Source of the DNA: Prochlorococcaceae cyanobacterium jk18x22bins.40
Lineage (GTDB): Bacteria > Cyanobacteriota > Cyanobacteriia > PCC-6307 > Cyanobiaceae
Length of the DNA stretch: 64,000 nt
Direction of reading: 5' to 3'
Assembly (NCBI GenBank): GCA_022826155.1
Contig: JAJDVL010000044.1
Location: 48,548 to 112,547, forward strand
The notes below the pieces were generated by a model, which was not told the DNA's origin, searched no databases, and saw only the letters and a list, made by a program, of their open reading frames with translations. Of the stretch, positions 34,777-44,955 are shown one piece after another. The position numbers were made by a program, and so were the translations under genes. Every line of letters begins with the position of its first letter. Position 1 is the first letter of the stretch.

Positions 34777-35802
34777 TCAAAAGGTGTCCAGTGTTTCAAG
34801 GGCCTGTGTCATCAGGTTGAACGCGGATTCCGTGGCTGCAACGGCTGCCTCCATGGACTCCACGACTGTGGGATCATCCAGCCGCTGACTCAACCTGGAG
34901 GGCATGGCCGCGGCGGCAGAAACGCTCATGGCCAGGGCATCTGAGAGTTTTTGGGCCAGGTCGGCATCCTTTGCGGCCAGCAACTGCTTCAAGCCCGTAT
35001 CCTCAAACACGCTTTGCGCACCGGAGACGTTGGCCACAATGTCGGCATTGGTGGTGCCACTGAAGCGGCTTTCCAGACCCTCCGGGCCGTCCTCCAGAAC
35101 AGCCCCCAGCTTCTCCAGATGCACCTCTTCCAAGGTGCCGATGGCACCTTCAATCATTTCCAGCACCGTGCCTTCAGGGTCGCTCGTCAGCGTGGCGCCA
35201 AAGCCGTCGGTTCCCGTCCAACTGCTCAGCAACTTGTCGGCGATGTCATGGAAGGCGTCTCCAGCCAAGGCAAGATAGCTGGTCTGCTGGGATGTAAGGT
35301 CTGCAGCCATGGGTGGCTCACTGCCGTCGCCATAGAGAACAAACTCAATGCCGTGGAAGCCGATTGACGTGGTGCCAAGCTGGGAGAAGGTGTCTGCCGT
35401 GAAGAAATCCGTCGCGAACGCCTGCTCCAGTTCCAGCACACTCACGGGCCAGTCGTCAAGATCCCCATCCAAGCCCTCCGTTTCCGCAGGACCGAAGGCC
35501 CAGCTTTCCGTTGTTTCCCAGAGCGGTCGCGTTTCAACCCATTGCTGGCGAGCGGCGGCCAGATGCGCGTCGGTCGGTTCGTTCGCCAGTGCCTGGAGCG
35601 CCTCGTTCAGGTCCTTACTCTCCTCGGCCAGGGCAGTGTAGGAGGGCAAAACCAGGTTCTCGACAAATGTACGACTCACCTCGGGAGGAGTAGCGCCATG
35701 GCCGTGGTCGTCGTACTGCTTGTTTTGAGAACAACCAACCACAAGCAAGCCTGCCGTCAGCACCAGCGAAGCCTTGGAGGCAAAAGGGCAAAGTTTAGTC
35801 AT
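34777..35802 (-). CDS. Imelysin family lipoprotein (IrpA-like)
   Basis: This 341-residue protein has a lipoprotein signal (VLTAGLLVVGCSQ), a short His/Gly-rich stretch (YDDHGHGATPP) and an imelysin domain with the hallmark GxHxxE motif in SIGFHGIEFVLYG. The fold is a pair of four-helix bundles. IrpA of Synechococcus is an iron-regulated membrane protein needed under iron limitation; members are thought to bind metal in the periplasm. The di-heme oxidoreductase follows about 28 nt downstream. The upstream 190 nt is AT-rich with inverted repeats. Confidence 0.9.
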   Translation of the reverse strand: MTKLCPFASKASLVLTAGLLVVGCSQNKQYDDHGHGATPPEVSRTFVENLVLPSYTALAEESKDLNEALQALANEPTDAHLAAARQQWVETRPLWETTESWAFGPAETEGLDGDLDDWPVSVLELEQAFATDFFTADTFSQLGTTSIGFHGIEFVLYGDGSEPPMAADLTSQQTSYLALAGDAFHDIADKLLSSWTGTDGFGATLTSDPEGTVLEMIEGAIGTLEEVHLEKLGAVLEDGPEGLESRFSGTTNADIVANVSGAQSVFEDTGLKQLLAAKDADLAQKLSDALAMSVSAAAAMPSRLSQRLDDPTVVESMEAAVAATESAFNLMTQALETLDTF

Positions 35803-35823
35803 TAGGGACTTGTCAGGATTTTG

Positions 35824-35865
35824 GTAGTTAACGATGCAGAGATGATCAAACCATCATCCGACTAC
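35824..35865. promoter_or_regulatory. Nested inverted repeats upstream of the imelysin gene
   Basis: GATGAT-CAAACC-ATCATC (35841-35858) forms perfect 6-bp arms, enclosed by GTAGT (35824-35828) and ACTAC (35861-35865). It lies 40-60 nt upstream of the imelysin ATG in an AT-rich region. It may be an operator or an mRNA leader hairpin. It does not match a Fur box well. Confidence 0.35.
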
Positions 35866-35996
35866 CCCAACAATTCTTCTCCCATCTTGCAGTTGACCAA
35901 AGTTTAATCAGACTCCGCCAAGTTGGTTTCACCACAGATAAAAGTTATCTTGTTATCTTGACTTTGTTGTATTTGTTACACTTAGGGTGGTTGCAC

Positions 35997-36362
35997 TTAG
36001 GGTGGCGGATCTTCGCCCGGCGGCTCCCGGGTGAGGGCCAAGCGAATCTGGCGCAACTCGGCAAGCAACTCGGCAAGCAATGCTTCGATGGCGGTTGGGG
36101 GAGCGTTGAGAACCGTTACGTTCACCCCTTTAATCCGCAAGACGTCTCGGGCAAAGCGGCCCACTTCCTGGGGGTGAAACAGGAGCGGATCTTTGTGATC
36201 CTGGCGGAATTCAGCGTTCAGCCTGCGCAAATCGAAAGGCGGATTCAGAACGTGCGGGTCCGTGTTGGTATAGCGGTAGATGGAGGCGCGGGAACGGTTC
36301 AGGCAGTCCTGAACATCCTCGATGCTCATCAGCGCTTCCGAGGACGGAGAGGCAGCAGCCAT
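35997..36362 (-). CDS. Small predicted DNA-binding protein upstream of proS
   Basis: This 121-residue protein begins MAAASPSSEALMSIEDVQDC. The segment SIEDVQDCLNRSRASIYRYTN reads like an AlpA/MerR-type helix-turn-helix. Conserved blocks LNPPFDLRRLN and LLFHPQEVGRFARDVL follow, and a C-terminal helix ends it (ALLAELLAELRQIRLAL). A protein of this pattern sits next to proS in marine Synechococcus. Divergence from proS suggests it could regulate that region. The 12-bp GGGTGG-ending repeat at 35979-36005 covers its stop codon. Confidence 0.7.
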   Translation of the reverse strand: MAAASPSSEALMSIEDVQDCLNRSRASIYRYTNTDPHVLNPPFDLRRLNAEFRQDHKDPLLFHPQEVGRFARDVLRIKGVNVTVLNAPPTAIEALLAELLAELRQIRLALTREPPGEDPPP

Positions 36363-36492
36363 GGGACTGGAATTGGACGAATGCGTCTCAAACGCTCAAC
36401 AGTGTAACCGGCTGTGCAGCCTTGCTCCCCCTGGGGACCGGGAGCCAACCCTTACGCTTGGGCATCCAAACCCTGTCCCTTATCAGTCGTCC

Positions 36493-38310
36493 ATGCGGGC
36501 CCAAGACCTTCTCCTGGTCACCCTTCGCGAGCCTCCAGCCGAAGCGGAAATCCCCTCCCACCAATGGCTGGTGAGGGGTGGATTCATCCGACGGGTTGCT
36601 TCCGGAATCTACGCCTACATGCCGTTGATGTGGCGGGTGCTGCGCAAGGTGGAGGCCATCATTCGTGAAGAGATGGATGCCACAGGCGCCCTTGAACTGC
36701 GCCTGCCCGCCCTTCAGCCCGCCGAACTGTGGCGCAGGTCCGGCCGCTGGGACACCTACACGGCCGGCGAAGGAATCATGTTCAGCCTCACCGATCGTCA
36801 GGGCCGAGAGCTGGGCCTGGGGCCAACCCATGAAGAGGTGGTCACGTCCCTCGCCGCCGACCTGATTCGCTCCTACCGGCAGTTGCCCGTCTCCCTCTAT
36901 CAACTGCAAACCAAGTTCAGGGACGAAATCCGGCCACGGTTCGGGCTGATGCGGGGACGGGAATTCATCATGAAGGACGCCTACTCTTTCCATGCCGACG
37001 AGGAGGATCTGCGGCGCTACTACGGCTGCATGGATCAGGCCTATCGTCGCATCTTTGCCCGCTGTGGCCTCAAGGTGTTGGCGGTTCAGGCGGACAGTGG
37101 CGCCATCGGCGGCGGCGCCAGCCAGGAGTTCATGGCCGTTGCAGACGCTGGTGAAGACCTTGTGCTGAGCAGCGGTGACGGCCGTTACGCCGCCAACCAG
37201 GAGCGGGCCCAGTCCCTGCCGCCCCCATCGGCACCACTCAAGGTCACGGCTGACCAGTGCTTTGCCACCCCGGGGCAGACCACCATCGAGGCTGTCTGCG
37301 CTGCCCACCATCTGGACCCCACCCAAACGGTGAAGGTGCTCCTGCATCGGGCCTGTTTTGCCGATGGTCCGGACCAGCCTGTGCTGACGGCGCTCCGGGG
37401 GGACCAGGAGGTGAATCCCGTCAAGCTCACCAACACCCTGGGCCGCCTGCTGGCGGAGCGGGGCACGGTCCTGGCGCTGGAGCGGCTGGACGCAGACATC
37501 CTTCAGGACCATGGGGTGCGGCTGCCGGTGGGGTTTCTCGGCCCCGACCTGAGCGATGACGTCATTCAAGGCGTCCCCGATTTGGTGGGCGGATTCCTGC
37601 GGATCGTGGATTCCACGGCTGCGGATCTGGCCGGCTTCGTCTGTGGGGCCAACGTACCGGATCGGCACCGCCGGGTGCCGGGCTGGCCTGCGTTGGGGTT
37701 GTCCCTCACCAGGGCGGACGTGCGCTCTGCCCAGCCCGGGGACCGCTGCTGCCATGATCCCAAGACCGTCCTGACGGCAACCCGGGGCATCGAGGTGGGA
37801 CACATCTTCCAGCTTGGGCGCAAGTACTCCAGCGCTTTGGCGGCCTGCTTCAACAGCGAGAGCGGAGACGCCGAGCCCATGTGGATGGGGTGCTACGGCA
37901 TTGGCGTCTCACGGCTGGCCCAGGCGGTCGTGGAGCAAAACCATGACGATAACGGCATGATCTGGCCCGTGAGCATTGCTCCCTTCGAGGTGGTTATCAC
38001 CGTGGCCAACGGAGAGGAACAGGAGCAGTGTGGGCTGGCCGAGAAGCTCTATGGAGAATTGCGGGCCGCAGGGGTGGACGTGCTCCTGGACGACCGCATG
38101 GAGCGGGCCGGTGTGAAGTTTAAAGATGCCGACCTGTTGGGAATTCCCTGGCGGGTGGTGGTGGGGCGGAATGCGGCCCGGGGTCACGTTGAACTCAAGA
38201 CACGCTCTGAAAAGGACGTTCTGGACATGGACGCATCCCAACTCCTGCCCCATCTCATCCCCCGGTTGCAGCGGCAACGGCGGGGGGGCTTGCCGGAGGC
38301 AGGGGTTTAA
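36493..38310 (+). CDS. proS: Prolyl-tRNA synthetase, bacterial type
   Basis: This 605-residue class II synthetase has motif 2 in TKFRDEIRPRFGLMRGREFIMKDAYSFH and motif 1 around GIYAYMPLMWRVLRKVE. An editing (INS) domain lies roughly between residues 230 and 400, then motif 3 in CYGIGVSRLAQAVVEQ and a C-terminal anticodon-binding domain. It charges tRNA-Pro and edits mischarged alanine. I chose the ATG giving MRAQDLLLVT, matching cyanobacterial homologues. psb27 follows by 34 nt. Confidence 0.96.
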   Translation: MRAQDLLLVTLREPPAEAEIPSHQWLVRGGFIRRVASGIYAYMPLMWRVLRKVEAIIREEMDATGALELRLPALQPAELWRRSGRWDTYTAGEGIMFSLTDRQGRELGLGPTHEEVVTSLAADLIRSYRQLPVSLYQLQTKFRDEIRPRFGLMRGREFIMKDAYSFHADEEDLRRYYGCMDQAYRRIFARCGLKVLAVQADSGAIGGGASQEFMAVADAGEDLVLSSGDGRYAANQERAQSLPPPSAPLKVTADQCFATPGQTTIEAVCAAHHLDPTQTVKVLLHRACFADGPDQPVLTALRGDQEVNPVKLTNTLGRLLAERGTVLALERLDADILQDHGVRLPVGFLGPDLSDDVIQGVPDLVGGFLRIVDSTAADLAGFVCGANVPDRHRRVPGWPALGLSLTRADVRSAQPGDRCCHDPKTVLTATRGIEVGHIFQLGRKYSSALAACFNSESGDAEPMWMGCYGIGVSRLAQAVVEQNHDDNGMIWPVSIAPFEVVITVANGEEQEQCGLAEKLYGELRAAGVDVLLDDRMERAGVKFKDADLLGIPWRVVVGRNAARGHVELKTRSEKDVLDMDASQLLPHLIPRLQRQRRGGLPEAGV

Positions 38311-38344
38311 ACTGCCTGGACTGTCAGCGCACCCGTTCGTCGCC

Positions 38345-38746
38345 ATGGCCAAAGTTGTTTTACGTCTTGTTGCCGCGCTGCTGGCCATGGTGGTCACCTT
38401 GGCGGGTTGCAGCGGTGCAGATGCCCATGGCCTCACTGGCAACTACGTGGATGACACCATCGCGGTGATCTCAGAGTTGCGTCAAGCGGTGGAGGTTGCC
38501 GTGGAGGACCCCGACTACCGGCAAGTGGAGCGTGAGAGCCGCGACCTGATGAACGACTACATCTCCCGCTACCGCCGCAACCCCCGCATCAAGGCGCTCG
38601 GCTCGTTCACCACCATGCAGACCGCCGTCAACGGCCTGGCCGGCCACTACGCCAACTTCGAGAACCGCCCCATTCCCGAGAACCTTCGCAACCGTCTCCA
38701 GAAAGAATGGAAGGTGGCCGAGTTGAGCGTGGTGCGTGGCACTTGA
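38345..38746 (+). CDS. psb27: Photosystem II assembly lipoprotein Psb27
   Basis: This 133-residue protein has a lipoprotein signal (LLAMVVTLAGCSG, lipid-modified Cys at about 24). The Psb27 four-helix domain follows, with YVDDTIAVISELRQAV, MNDYISRYRR and FTTMQTAVNGLAGHYANF. It binds CP43 on the lumenal side and keeps the manganese cluster site open during assembly and repair of photosystem II. It lies between proS and purA on the same strand, the conserved marine Synechococcus order. Confidence 0.95.
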   Translation: MAKVVLRLVAALLAMVVTLAGCSGADAHGLTGNYVDDTIAVISELRQAVEVAVEDPDYRQVERESRDLMNDYISRYRRNPRIKALGSFTTMQTAVNGLAGHYANFENRPIPENLRNRLQKEWKVAELSVVRGT

Positions 38747-38783
38747 ATCCCCCAGGATGGCCATGGCCTGAGATCCTCAATAA

Positions 38784-40136
<1,353 letters not shown>

Positions 40137-40150
40137 CCTCCTCCGTGGTG

Positions 40151-41170
40151 ATGCCCCGTCCCGACAAGCGCTACGACGTGGTGGCCGTTGGCCATGCCAT
40201 CGTTGACGTGCTGGTGCGGGTACGGGAAGAGGTGCTACAGCGCCATGGCCTGCCCAAAGGCGGAACGGTCCTCCTGGACCATGCCCAGGTGGCAGCGCTC
40301 TACAACACCCTGGAACCGGAGTTGGAAACCTCCGGTGGGTCCGCCGCCAACACCGTGGCCGGTCTGGCAAGCCTGGGCAGCTCCACCGGTTTCATGGGGC
40401 GGGTTTGTGACGATCCACTGGGGCGCATTTTTCGCCATGACATCACAGCCATCGGCGTGGCCTACCCCACGCCCCCCTTCCCCAGCGGTGCGGCAACTGG
40501 TCGCTGCCTGGTGCTGATCACCCCGGACGCTGAACGCACCATGGCAGCGGATCCGGGCTGTGCCCGTGATCTGGGGGAGGCTGACCTGGATCCCCAGTTA
40601 ATCCGGCAGGCCAAGGTGCTCTACCTGGAGGGCTACCTGTTTGATGACCCCGGCGCCAAGGCCGCCTTCCGGCGAGCTGCCGTCACGGCCCGGCAAGCCG
40701 GCGGCCTGGTAGCCCTGAGCCTGTCGGACGGTTTTTGCGTCGAGCGCCACCGGGACGACTTCCACGCCATGGTCGCAGAGCACGTGGATCTCCTCTTCGC
40801 CAATGCGGCGGAGATCACTGCCCTCCTTCAGGTGGACACCGTTGCCGATGCCGTGGAGCAGTTGCAGCAGCGGCCTCTCGTTGCGGCCCTCACCTGCGGC
40901 GCCCAGGGCTCTGTGGTCCTTGGCGACGGGTTGGTCCATACCGTTCCCCCCCATCCGCTGACGGGTGTGGTGGACACCACAGGGGCAGGTGATCTCTATG
41001 CGGCCGGATTCCTCCACGGGGTCACCCGTCAACTGTCTTTGGAGGACTGTGGCCGGATTGGCTCCCTGGCCGCCGCCGAGGTGATCAGCCACCTGGGCCC
41101 CCGGCCAGCCGTGTCCCTGCGCCGTCTTCTCCACCGGGAGCTGCCTCGGTTGGCTCTGGCGCCCGACTGA
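40151..41170 (+). CDS. PfkB family carbohydrate/nucleoside kinase
   Basis: This 339-residue ribokinase-like kinase has DVVAVGHAIVDVLVRV, the substrate-side motif SGGSAANTVAGLASLG, FMGRVCDDPLG and the ATP/catalytic motif DTTGAGDLYAAGFLHG. The closest named relatives are adenosine-kinase-like proteins, and the position behind purA favours a purine nucleoside substrate, but that is inference. A TTG at 40133 overlapping the purA stop by 4 nt is the alternative start. Confidence 0.88.
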   Translation: MPRPDKRYDVVAVGHAIVDVLVRVREEVLQRHGLPKGGTVLLDHAQVAALYNTLEPELETSGGSAANTVAGLASLGSSTGFMGRVCDDPLGRIFRHDITAIGVAYPTPPFPSGAATGRCLVLITPDAERTMAADPGCARDLGEADLDPQLIRQAKVLYLEGYLFDDPGAKAAFRRAAVTARQAGGLVALSLSDGFCVERHRDDFHAMVAEHVDLLFANAAEITALLQVDTVADAVEQLQQRPLVAALTCGAQGSVVLGDGLVHTVPPHPLTGVVDTTGAGDLYAAGFLHGVTRQLSLEDCGRIGSLAAAEVISHLGPRPAVSLRRLLHRELPRLALAPD

Positions 41171-41198
41171 GGGCAGTGACATCAGCGGGCATTGGACA

Positions 41199-41507
41199 TC
41201 AGCGGGGATCCACCGCATTCAGCAGCCAGGCGCCGTAGGCCCCGGCAGCGCTGGCGTCCAGCACCACAAGCTCGGGCACCTCATAGCTGTGGTGACGGGT
41301 TAACTCCTCCTGCAGCTTGTGCAGTTGGTTGGCGCTGGTCTTGATGACAAGTTGCACCTCCTTCTCCTGCTGGAGCTCCCCCTGCCAGTGGTAGTAGGAC
41401 GTGATGGGCAGCAGGCTGACGCAGGCCGCGAGACGTTGCTCCAGCAAGTGGCGGGCCAGTTGATCGGCGCTGGCCTGATCGGCGCAGGTGGTGAGCACCA
41501 GCCGCAT
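41199..41507 (-). CDS. cutA: Divalent cation tolerance protein CutA
   Basis: This 102-residue CutA1 has LVLTTCADQASADQLARHLL, LAACVSLLPITSYYHWQGEL, EKEVQLVIKTS and HHSYEVPELVVLDASA, all hallmark segments of the trimeric PII-like fold. Linked to copper tolerance in E. coli, its role in cyanobacteria is unclear. I chose the inner ATG (MRLVLTTC); one 27 nt upstream is possible. It is convergent with the kinase gene. Confidence 0.93.
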   Translation of the reverse strand: MRLVLTTCADQASADQLARHLLEQRLAACVSLLPITSYYHWQGELQQEKEVQLVIKTSANQLHKLQEELTRHHSYEVPELVVLDASAAGAYGAWLLNAVDPR

Positions 41508-41711
41508 GGCTGAAAGGCGATTGCCCAACATCATGGCCGCCAGAAGGCACCAGGCTGGATTTCACGCTGGCGGCGTTTGATATGGCCCTGACGCGGATCA
41601 CCCGGACCTTGCGGGGCCGTCAGCACCACCGGTGCCAGCCCATCCGCCTGTGGTGCAGGGCGTTCAGTGGACCAAGCCTGACCTGACCGTCCAGGAGTTC
41701 CAATGAATCTG

Positions 41712-41870
41712 CTATATGAATTGCTGTGGATTGTTCCCGTCCACCACATTGGCTTTGAGGATGCTGCCCAGGCGGACCATGACGCCGACCCGCCGGTCCT
41801 GCCGGACGGAGAAGGGCCAGTACGCCGTGGCCGTGCCGGGGGCGGCGAAGGCGCGACGGTTCACGGCCAT
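41712..41870 (-). pseudogene. Possible gene remnant
   Basis: An open frame of 52 residues begins MAVNRRAFAAPGTATAYWPF and ends KANVVDGNNPQQFI. It has ordinary amino-acid composition and no known domain. A second frame immediately behind it, on the same strand down to 41531, is also open with mixed composition, so a longer gene broken by a frameshift is possible. Evidence is compositional only. Confidence 0.2.
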
Positions 41871-41959
41871 TGACGTGGCTGCGTGAAGTGGCTAGTGTAG
41901 CCAAAAACCCCTTAACCACGATCTCGGCGATCCCGAGAAAGAGAAGGCACTCTTCCTTC

Positions 41960-42496
41960 ATGAAGATTCAACTGTATCGTGTTCTGACCGGAGCCTCCGG
42001 CCTCGCCCTTGCCGCCATTGCGACGTCAGCGTCAGCGGAACCGATTTCCAAACAGGCTGTCATTGATGCGCAGAAGACCTGGGGCGAGGGCATTGTCGCG
42101 ATCGCCAAGGTTCATGCCGATGGCGGCGACTATGCCGCCCGAGCGACGCAACACATCGACGACCTCTATGCATATGGCGAGACCAACGTCATGTTCAAGC
42201 CGACCCTGGCAGCAGAAGACCAGTTCCGTGAGACCTTTGACGAAGCTCTGAGTTACTTCATCGGGCAAGACGGAACGGAGGACAAGGGGTTCGCGATCTC
42301 GGGCTGGACCGATGTTCGGTGGGAGAGCAACGGTATCTACACCAACGACACTTCCGCAATGGCCATGGGCAACTACTACTTCACAGGCCCGGACGGTAAC
42401 GAAACAAAGGTCGAGTATACCTTTGGCTACGTCCTTCTCAACGGTGACTTGAAGATCAATCTCCACCATTCATCGATCCCCTACAGTCCCGAATAA
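41960..42496 (+). CDS. Exported NTF2-like protein, alphaproteobacterial in character
   Basis: This 178-residue protein starts with a Sec signal peptide (YRVLTGASGLALAAIATSASA, cut before EPISKQ). The domain that follows has the feel of an NTF2/SnoaL-type alpha+beta cone: DAQKTWGEGIVAIAKVH, then mixed strands ending YTFGYVLLNGDLKINLHHSS. Similar proteins in marine alphaproteobacteria are often mislabelled phosphoribosyl-AMP cyclohydrolase, but no HisI motif is present. Less GC-rich than neighbours and flanked by apparent gene debris, it looks acquired between cutA and cobK. Function unknown; periplasmic location likely. Confidence 0.7.
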   Translation: MKIQLYRVLTGASGLALAAIATSASAEPISKQAVIDAQKTWGEGIVAIAKVHADGGDYAARATQHIDDLYAYGETNVMFKPTLAAEDQFRETFDEALSYFIGQDGTEDKGFAISGWTDVRWESNGIYTNDTSAMAMGNYYFTGPDGNETKVEYTFGYVLLNGDLKINLHHSSIPYSPE

Positions 42497-42523
42497 CCGC
42501 TCCGAGAGCAGACCGAACTTCGC

Positions 42524-42703
42524 TTAGGTCTTCAGCTCAAGCCCTGCCACCACACCGGACAAGTTTGCGTCCACCTTGTCAGCCATGGACTTGAGCGGTT
42601 CCCGGCCTGCGGCAACCTGAACAACATCGTCAGCAACGAGGAACTCGCCGTCAGCCTCAAGTATCAGCAGCCCGTGACCACGTTTTCCGGAGACATTCCT
42701 GGA
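42524..42703 (-). pseudogene. C-terminal gene remnant of unknown origin
   Basis: A minus-strand frame encodes about 59 protein-like residues, including SGKRGHGLLILEADGEFLVA and DKVDANLSGVVAGLELKT, ending in a normal stop. Upstream it runs into the cobK sequence in another frame and has no sensible start. The segment has a regular hydrophobic pattern unlike shadow frames nearby. It may be the surviving 3' end of a gene brought in with the NTF2-like gene. No family is recognised. Confidence 0.3.
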
Positions 42704-43499
42704 CCCGTACAGACAAGGTTTCCCTGGTACAGACGGCCATGGGGCCAGGCTCCTGTGGACGCCGCAGTAGCCAAAGCGACACCCCCATGGCGGCACAAAC
42801 CCGGTGCCAATGGCGCTCGGGCGTTCCCCCCGACTGGCGCGCCAACACCACGTCAACGGCCCAACGGCGACAGAGGGCCGCTTCCAGGGACGTGCCGGGA
42901 TCGGGAGGCGGATGCGTCTCCCCATGGCTTGTGCTGAAGGGCTGAAGGGGGGCGATGCGCTCCGGTGGCAAGCCCGCCGTGAGAGCCTGTTGCAGAGCCG
43001 TTGCCGTGGGCAGGATGCGGGCGGCGGTGTGCCGAGGCCCGTGCCAAGCCACCAGCCGGGCCAGGCTGCGGGAGCCGATGGCCGCCAGGAGGGAGCTTTG
43101 GCCCAAGTCCTGCACCACCTCCAGACGGTCCACCACAGTGGCTGCCCCTGGTTGAAGTTGAGGGCGCTGGAGGCGCAGGTAAGGGACGGCTGCCGCGCTA
43201 CAGGCCGTGTGGAGCGTCCGGGTGATCCTCAGGGCAAAGGGGTGGGTGGCATCCACCACCAGCGCTGGCGGCGCCGGACCGGCCAACACCTGGTGAACAT
43301 CCCCTGGTTCCATGGCCCTGGCCCGGCACTGGAAGGCCGGGTTGGCGGTCAACGGCCCGTAGGCACGGCAGGCCCTTGGGCTCACCACCTGGACCCGAAC
43401 AGGCACGGCCAATGCCAGCAATTGCCGGGCTGCCCAGACGCCATCCTCCGTGCCGGCCACCAGCCAGATCCAGCCGCGGCGTTTCCAGGGAGGGGCCAT
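42657..43499 (-). CDS. cobK: Precorrin-6A reductase (CobK/CbiJ)
   Basis: This 280-residue protein has the CobK pattern: IWLVAGTEDGVWAARQLL at the N-terminus, PALVVDATHPFALRIT, VPYLRLQRPQL, and a C-terminal half with LLAAIGSRSLARLV and RIAPLQPFS. It reduces the precorrin-6 macrocycle in cobalamin synthesis (pseudocobalamin in marine Synechococcus). I chose the ATG giving MAPPWKRRGW. The start is 186 nt from divergent ssb, a neighbour also seen in related genomes. Confidence 0.87.
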   Translation of the reverse strand: MAPPWKRRGWIWLVAGTEDGVWAARQLLALAVPVRVQVVSPRACRAYGPLTANPAFQCRARAMEPGDVHQVLAGPAPPALVVDATHPFALRITRTLHTACSAAAVPYLRLQRPQLQPGAATVVDRLEVVQDLGQSSLLAAIGSRSLARLVAWHGPRHTAARILPTATALQQALTAGLPPERIAPLQPFSTSHGETHPPPDPGTSLEAALCRRWAVDVVLARQSGGTPERHWHRVCAAMGVSLWLLRRPQEPGPMAVCTRETLSVRVQECLRKTWSRAADT

Positions 43500-43684
43500 T
43501 ACAGGGAATTTGAAGCGAGAGAGTTGAGGAATTAGGGTTAAACCACCGCCAGAGGGGAAACCTGAAGCCAGGCACGCGCCTTGTCGCCAGGGGGACATCT
43601 GCATGGTGTCCCTTGACCCAAGCCAACGGTGGCTTGCCCCGTTGCACAGATCACTGTCCAGTTCTTCAAGGAGAAACAACCGTC

Positions 43685-44092
43685 ATGAACCATTGCCTGC
43701 TCGAGGCCGTTGTGCAGGAGGCCCCCAAGCTGCGCTACACCCAGGAAGACCAGGTCCCCGTGGCGGACATGCTGGTGTGCTTTGATCCGCTGCGGGAGGG
43801 TGACCCCCAGCCCACCTTGAAGGTTACCGCTTGGCGGGACCTGGCCACCACAGTGGAGCAGCAGGCCCAACCGGGCCGGAAGGTGTTGCTGGAAGGCCGC
43901 CTCATGATGCGCAGCACGCCCCGCCCCGATGGTGTGGGGATGCAGAAGCAGGCGGAACTCATTCTCAGCCGCCTCCATCCGCTCCAGCTTCCCCAGCCAG
44001 CCAGACCGGATGAGGCCATTCCAGCAGCGGCCCAGCCTCTGGTGCCGGATTCCACGTCGGATCTCAGCCCCGAGGACGACATTCCCTTCTGA
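43685..44092 (+). CDS. ssb: Single-stranded DNA-binding protein (cyanobacterial short type)
   Basis: This 135-residue OB-fold protein begins MNHCLLEAVVQEAPKLRYTQ. LKVTAWRDLATTVEQ and KVLLEGRLMMRS follow, and it ends in an acidic DDIPF tip (PEDDIPF), the conserved SSB protein-interaction tail. AAGGAG upstream of the ATG fixes the start. It protects single-stranded DNA during replication and repair. It may be a second, specialised SSB; the genome's main ssb may lie elsewhere. A CTCGAG site (43700-43705) lies inside it. Confidence 0.85.
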   Translation: MNHCLLEAVVQEAPKLRYTQEDQVPVADMLVCFDPLREGDPQPTLKVTAWRDLATTVEQQAQPGRKVLLEGRLMMRSTPRPDGVGMQKQAELILSRLHPLQLPQPARPDEAIPAAAQPLVPDSTSDLSPEDDIPF

Positions 44093-44113
44093 GCATCCGG
44101 CACCGATGGTCCG

Positions 44114-44314
44114 TCAGCCGGACTCTGCCTGGGCCTCGCAAAACTCCAACAGTTGGCCCAGCTCCCGTTCCAGGGAAGCCAGGTCCAGGCGGAATGCGTT
44201 CCAGCGCCCCTCGTCCAGGTGGCGCAGCAGCCAGCGGCGGTCCTCCTGAAGGGCTTGGATGAGGGCAGAGACCTGCCCCGATTCCTGATCCGGCATGTTG
44301 CTGTTGGTGACCAT
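44114..44314 (-). CDS. Small hypothetical helical protein
   Basis: This predicted 66-residue protein begins MVTNSNMPDQESGQVSALIQ. Two amphipathic helices follow, with Leu/Glu/Arg heptads (ALQEDRRWLLRHLDEG and LDLASLERELGQLLEFCEA). It lies between convergent ssb and divergent DUF2854 genes in a gap that otherwise has no gene, and the composition is protein-like. A start 18 nt further in (MPDQESG) is possible. No family is recognised. Confidence 0.55.
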   Translation of the reverse strand: MVTNSNMPDQESGQVSALIQALQEDRRWLLRHLDEGRWNAFRLDLASLERELGQLLEFCEAQAESG

Positions 44315-44401
44315 GGGATGGTAAGCGACGTTGGACGGTGGATGGAGGCGCAACGACCACCACCATCCGCCATGCTGAACGACGGCTTTTGAAATTGCTC
44401 C

Positions 44402-44944
44402 ATGGGTTCTTTATTTTCCCCAGGAAGCTGGATCACCATTTTAGGCACGTCCCTGGCCGTGTTCGGCCTGGTTGCCTATGCCACGGATCACCCCACCCTC
44501 AACCTGGTGGGCCTGTTCTCCGGTATTCCCGTACTCCTGGGCGGCCTGGCCCTGAAATCGTCGGAGTTGCCGCCTGTTCCCTGGCTGCAACCGCCGGATG
44601 CCCCAAGCCGGACGTTGCGTCAAACCGTGGCAACGGAGGTGCAGCAGCGCCTGGTGAAGGACGTGCGGCGCTGGCGCTACGGCCAGAAGGCCCATCTGGA
44701 GAGTTCCCTGGAAACCCTCAAGCTTTGGCATCGGGACAAACCGCCGCAGTTGACAGGGCTCAGGGAAGATGATGTGCAGGGCCGTTATCAACTCACCATG
44801 CGCTTTCAACTGGGTTCCGACGAGGAGAGTCAGGCCTGGCTTGACAAGAGGGATCGCCTGGCCCGCTTCTTTGGCCCTGGCCTTGAGGCGGTGGTGGTGG
44901 TGGTTGATCCCCGCTGTATTGAGGTGCAACTGCTCAGTTGCTGA
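44402..44944 (+). CDS. DUF2854 family membrane protein
   Basis: This 180-residue protein has two N-terminal transmembrane helices ([20 protein letters not shown] and [21 protein letters not shown]). A soluble domain follows with [21 protein letters not shown] and [10 protein letters not shown], matching the DUF2854 family of cyanobacteria and chloroplasts. Plant homologues are chloroplast-targeted; the function is not established. argB starts 11 nt after the stop. Confidence 0.88.
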   Translation: MGSLFSPGSWITILGTSLAVFGLVAYATDHPTLNLVGLFSGIPVLLGGLALKSSELPPVPWLQPPDAPSRTLRQTVATEVQQRLVKDVRRWRYGQKAHLESSLETLKLWHRDKPPQLTGLREDDVQGRYQLTMRFQLGSDEESQAWLDKRDRLARFFGPGLEAVVVVVDPRCIEVQLLSC

Positions 44945-44955
44945 AACGAGTTGCC

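Noticed and set aside
35979..36005. Tandem copy of the CACTTAGGGTGG word treated as an operator
   Set aside because: Only two short copies, one covering a stop codon; more likely a small slippage duplication than a binding site.
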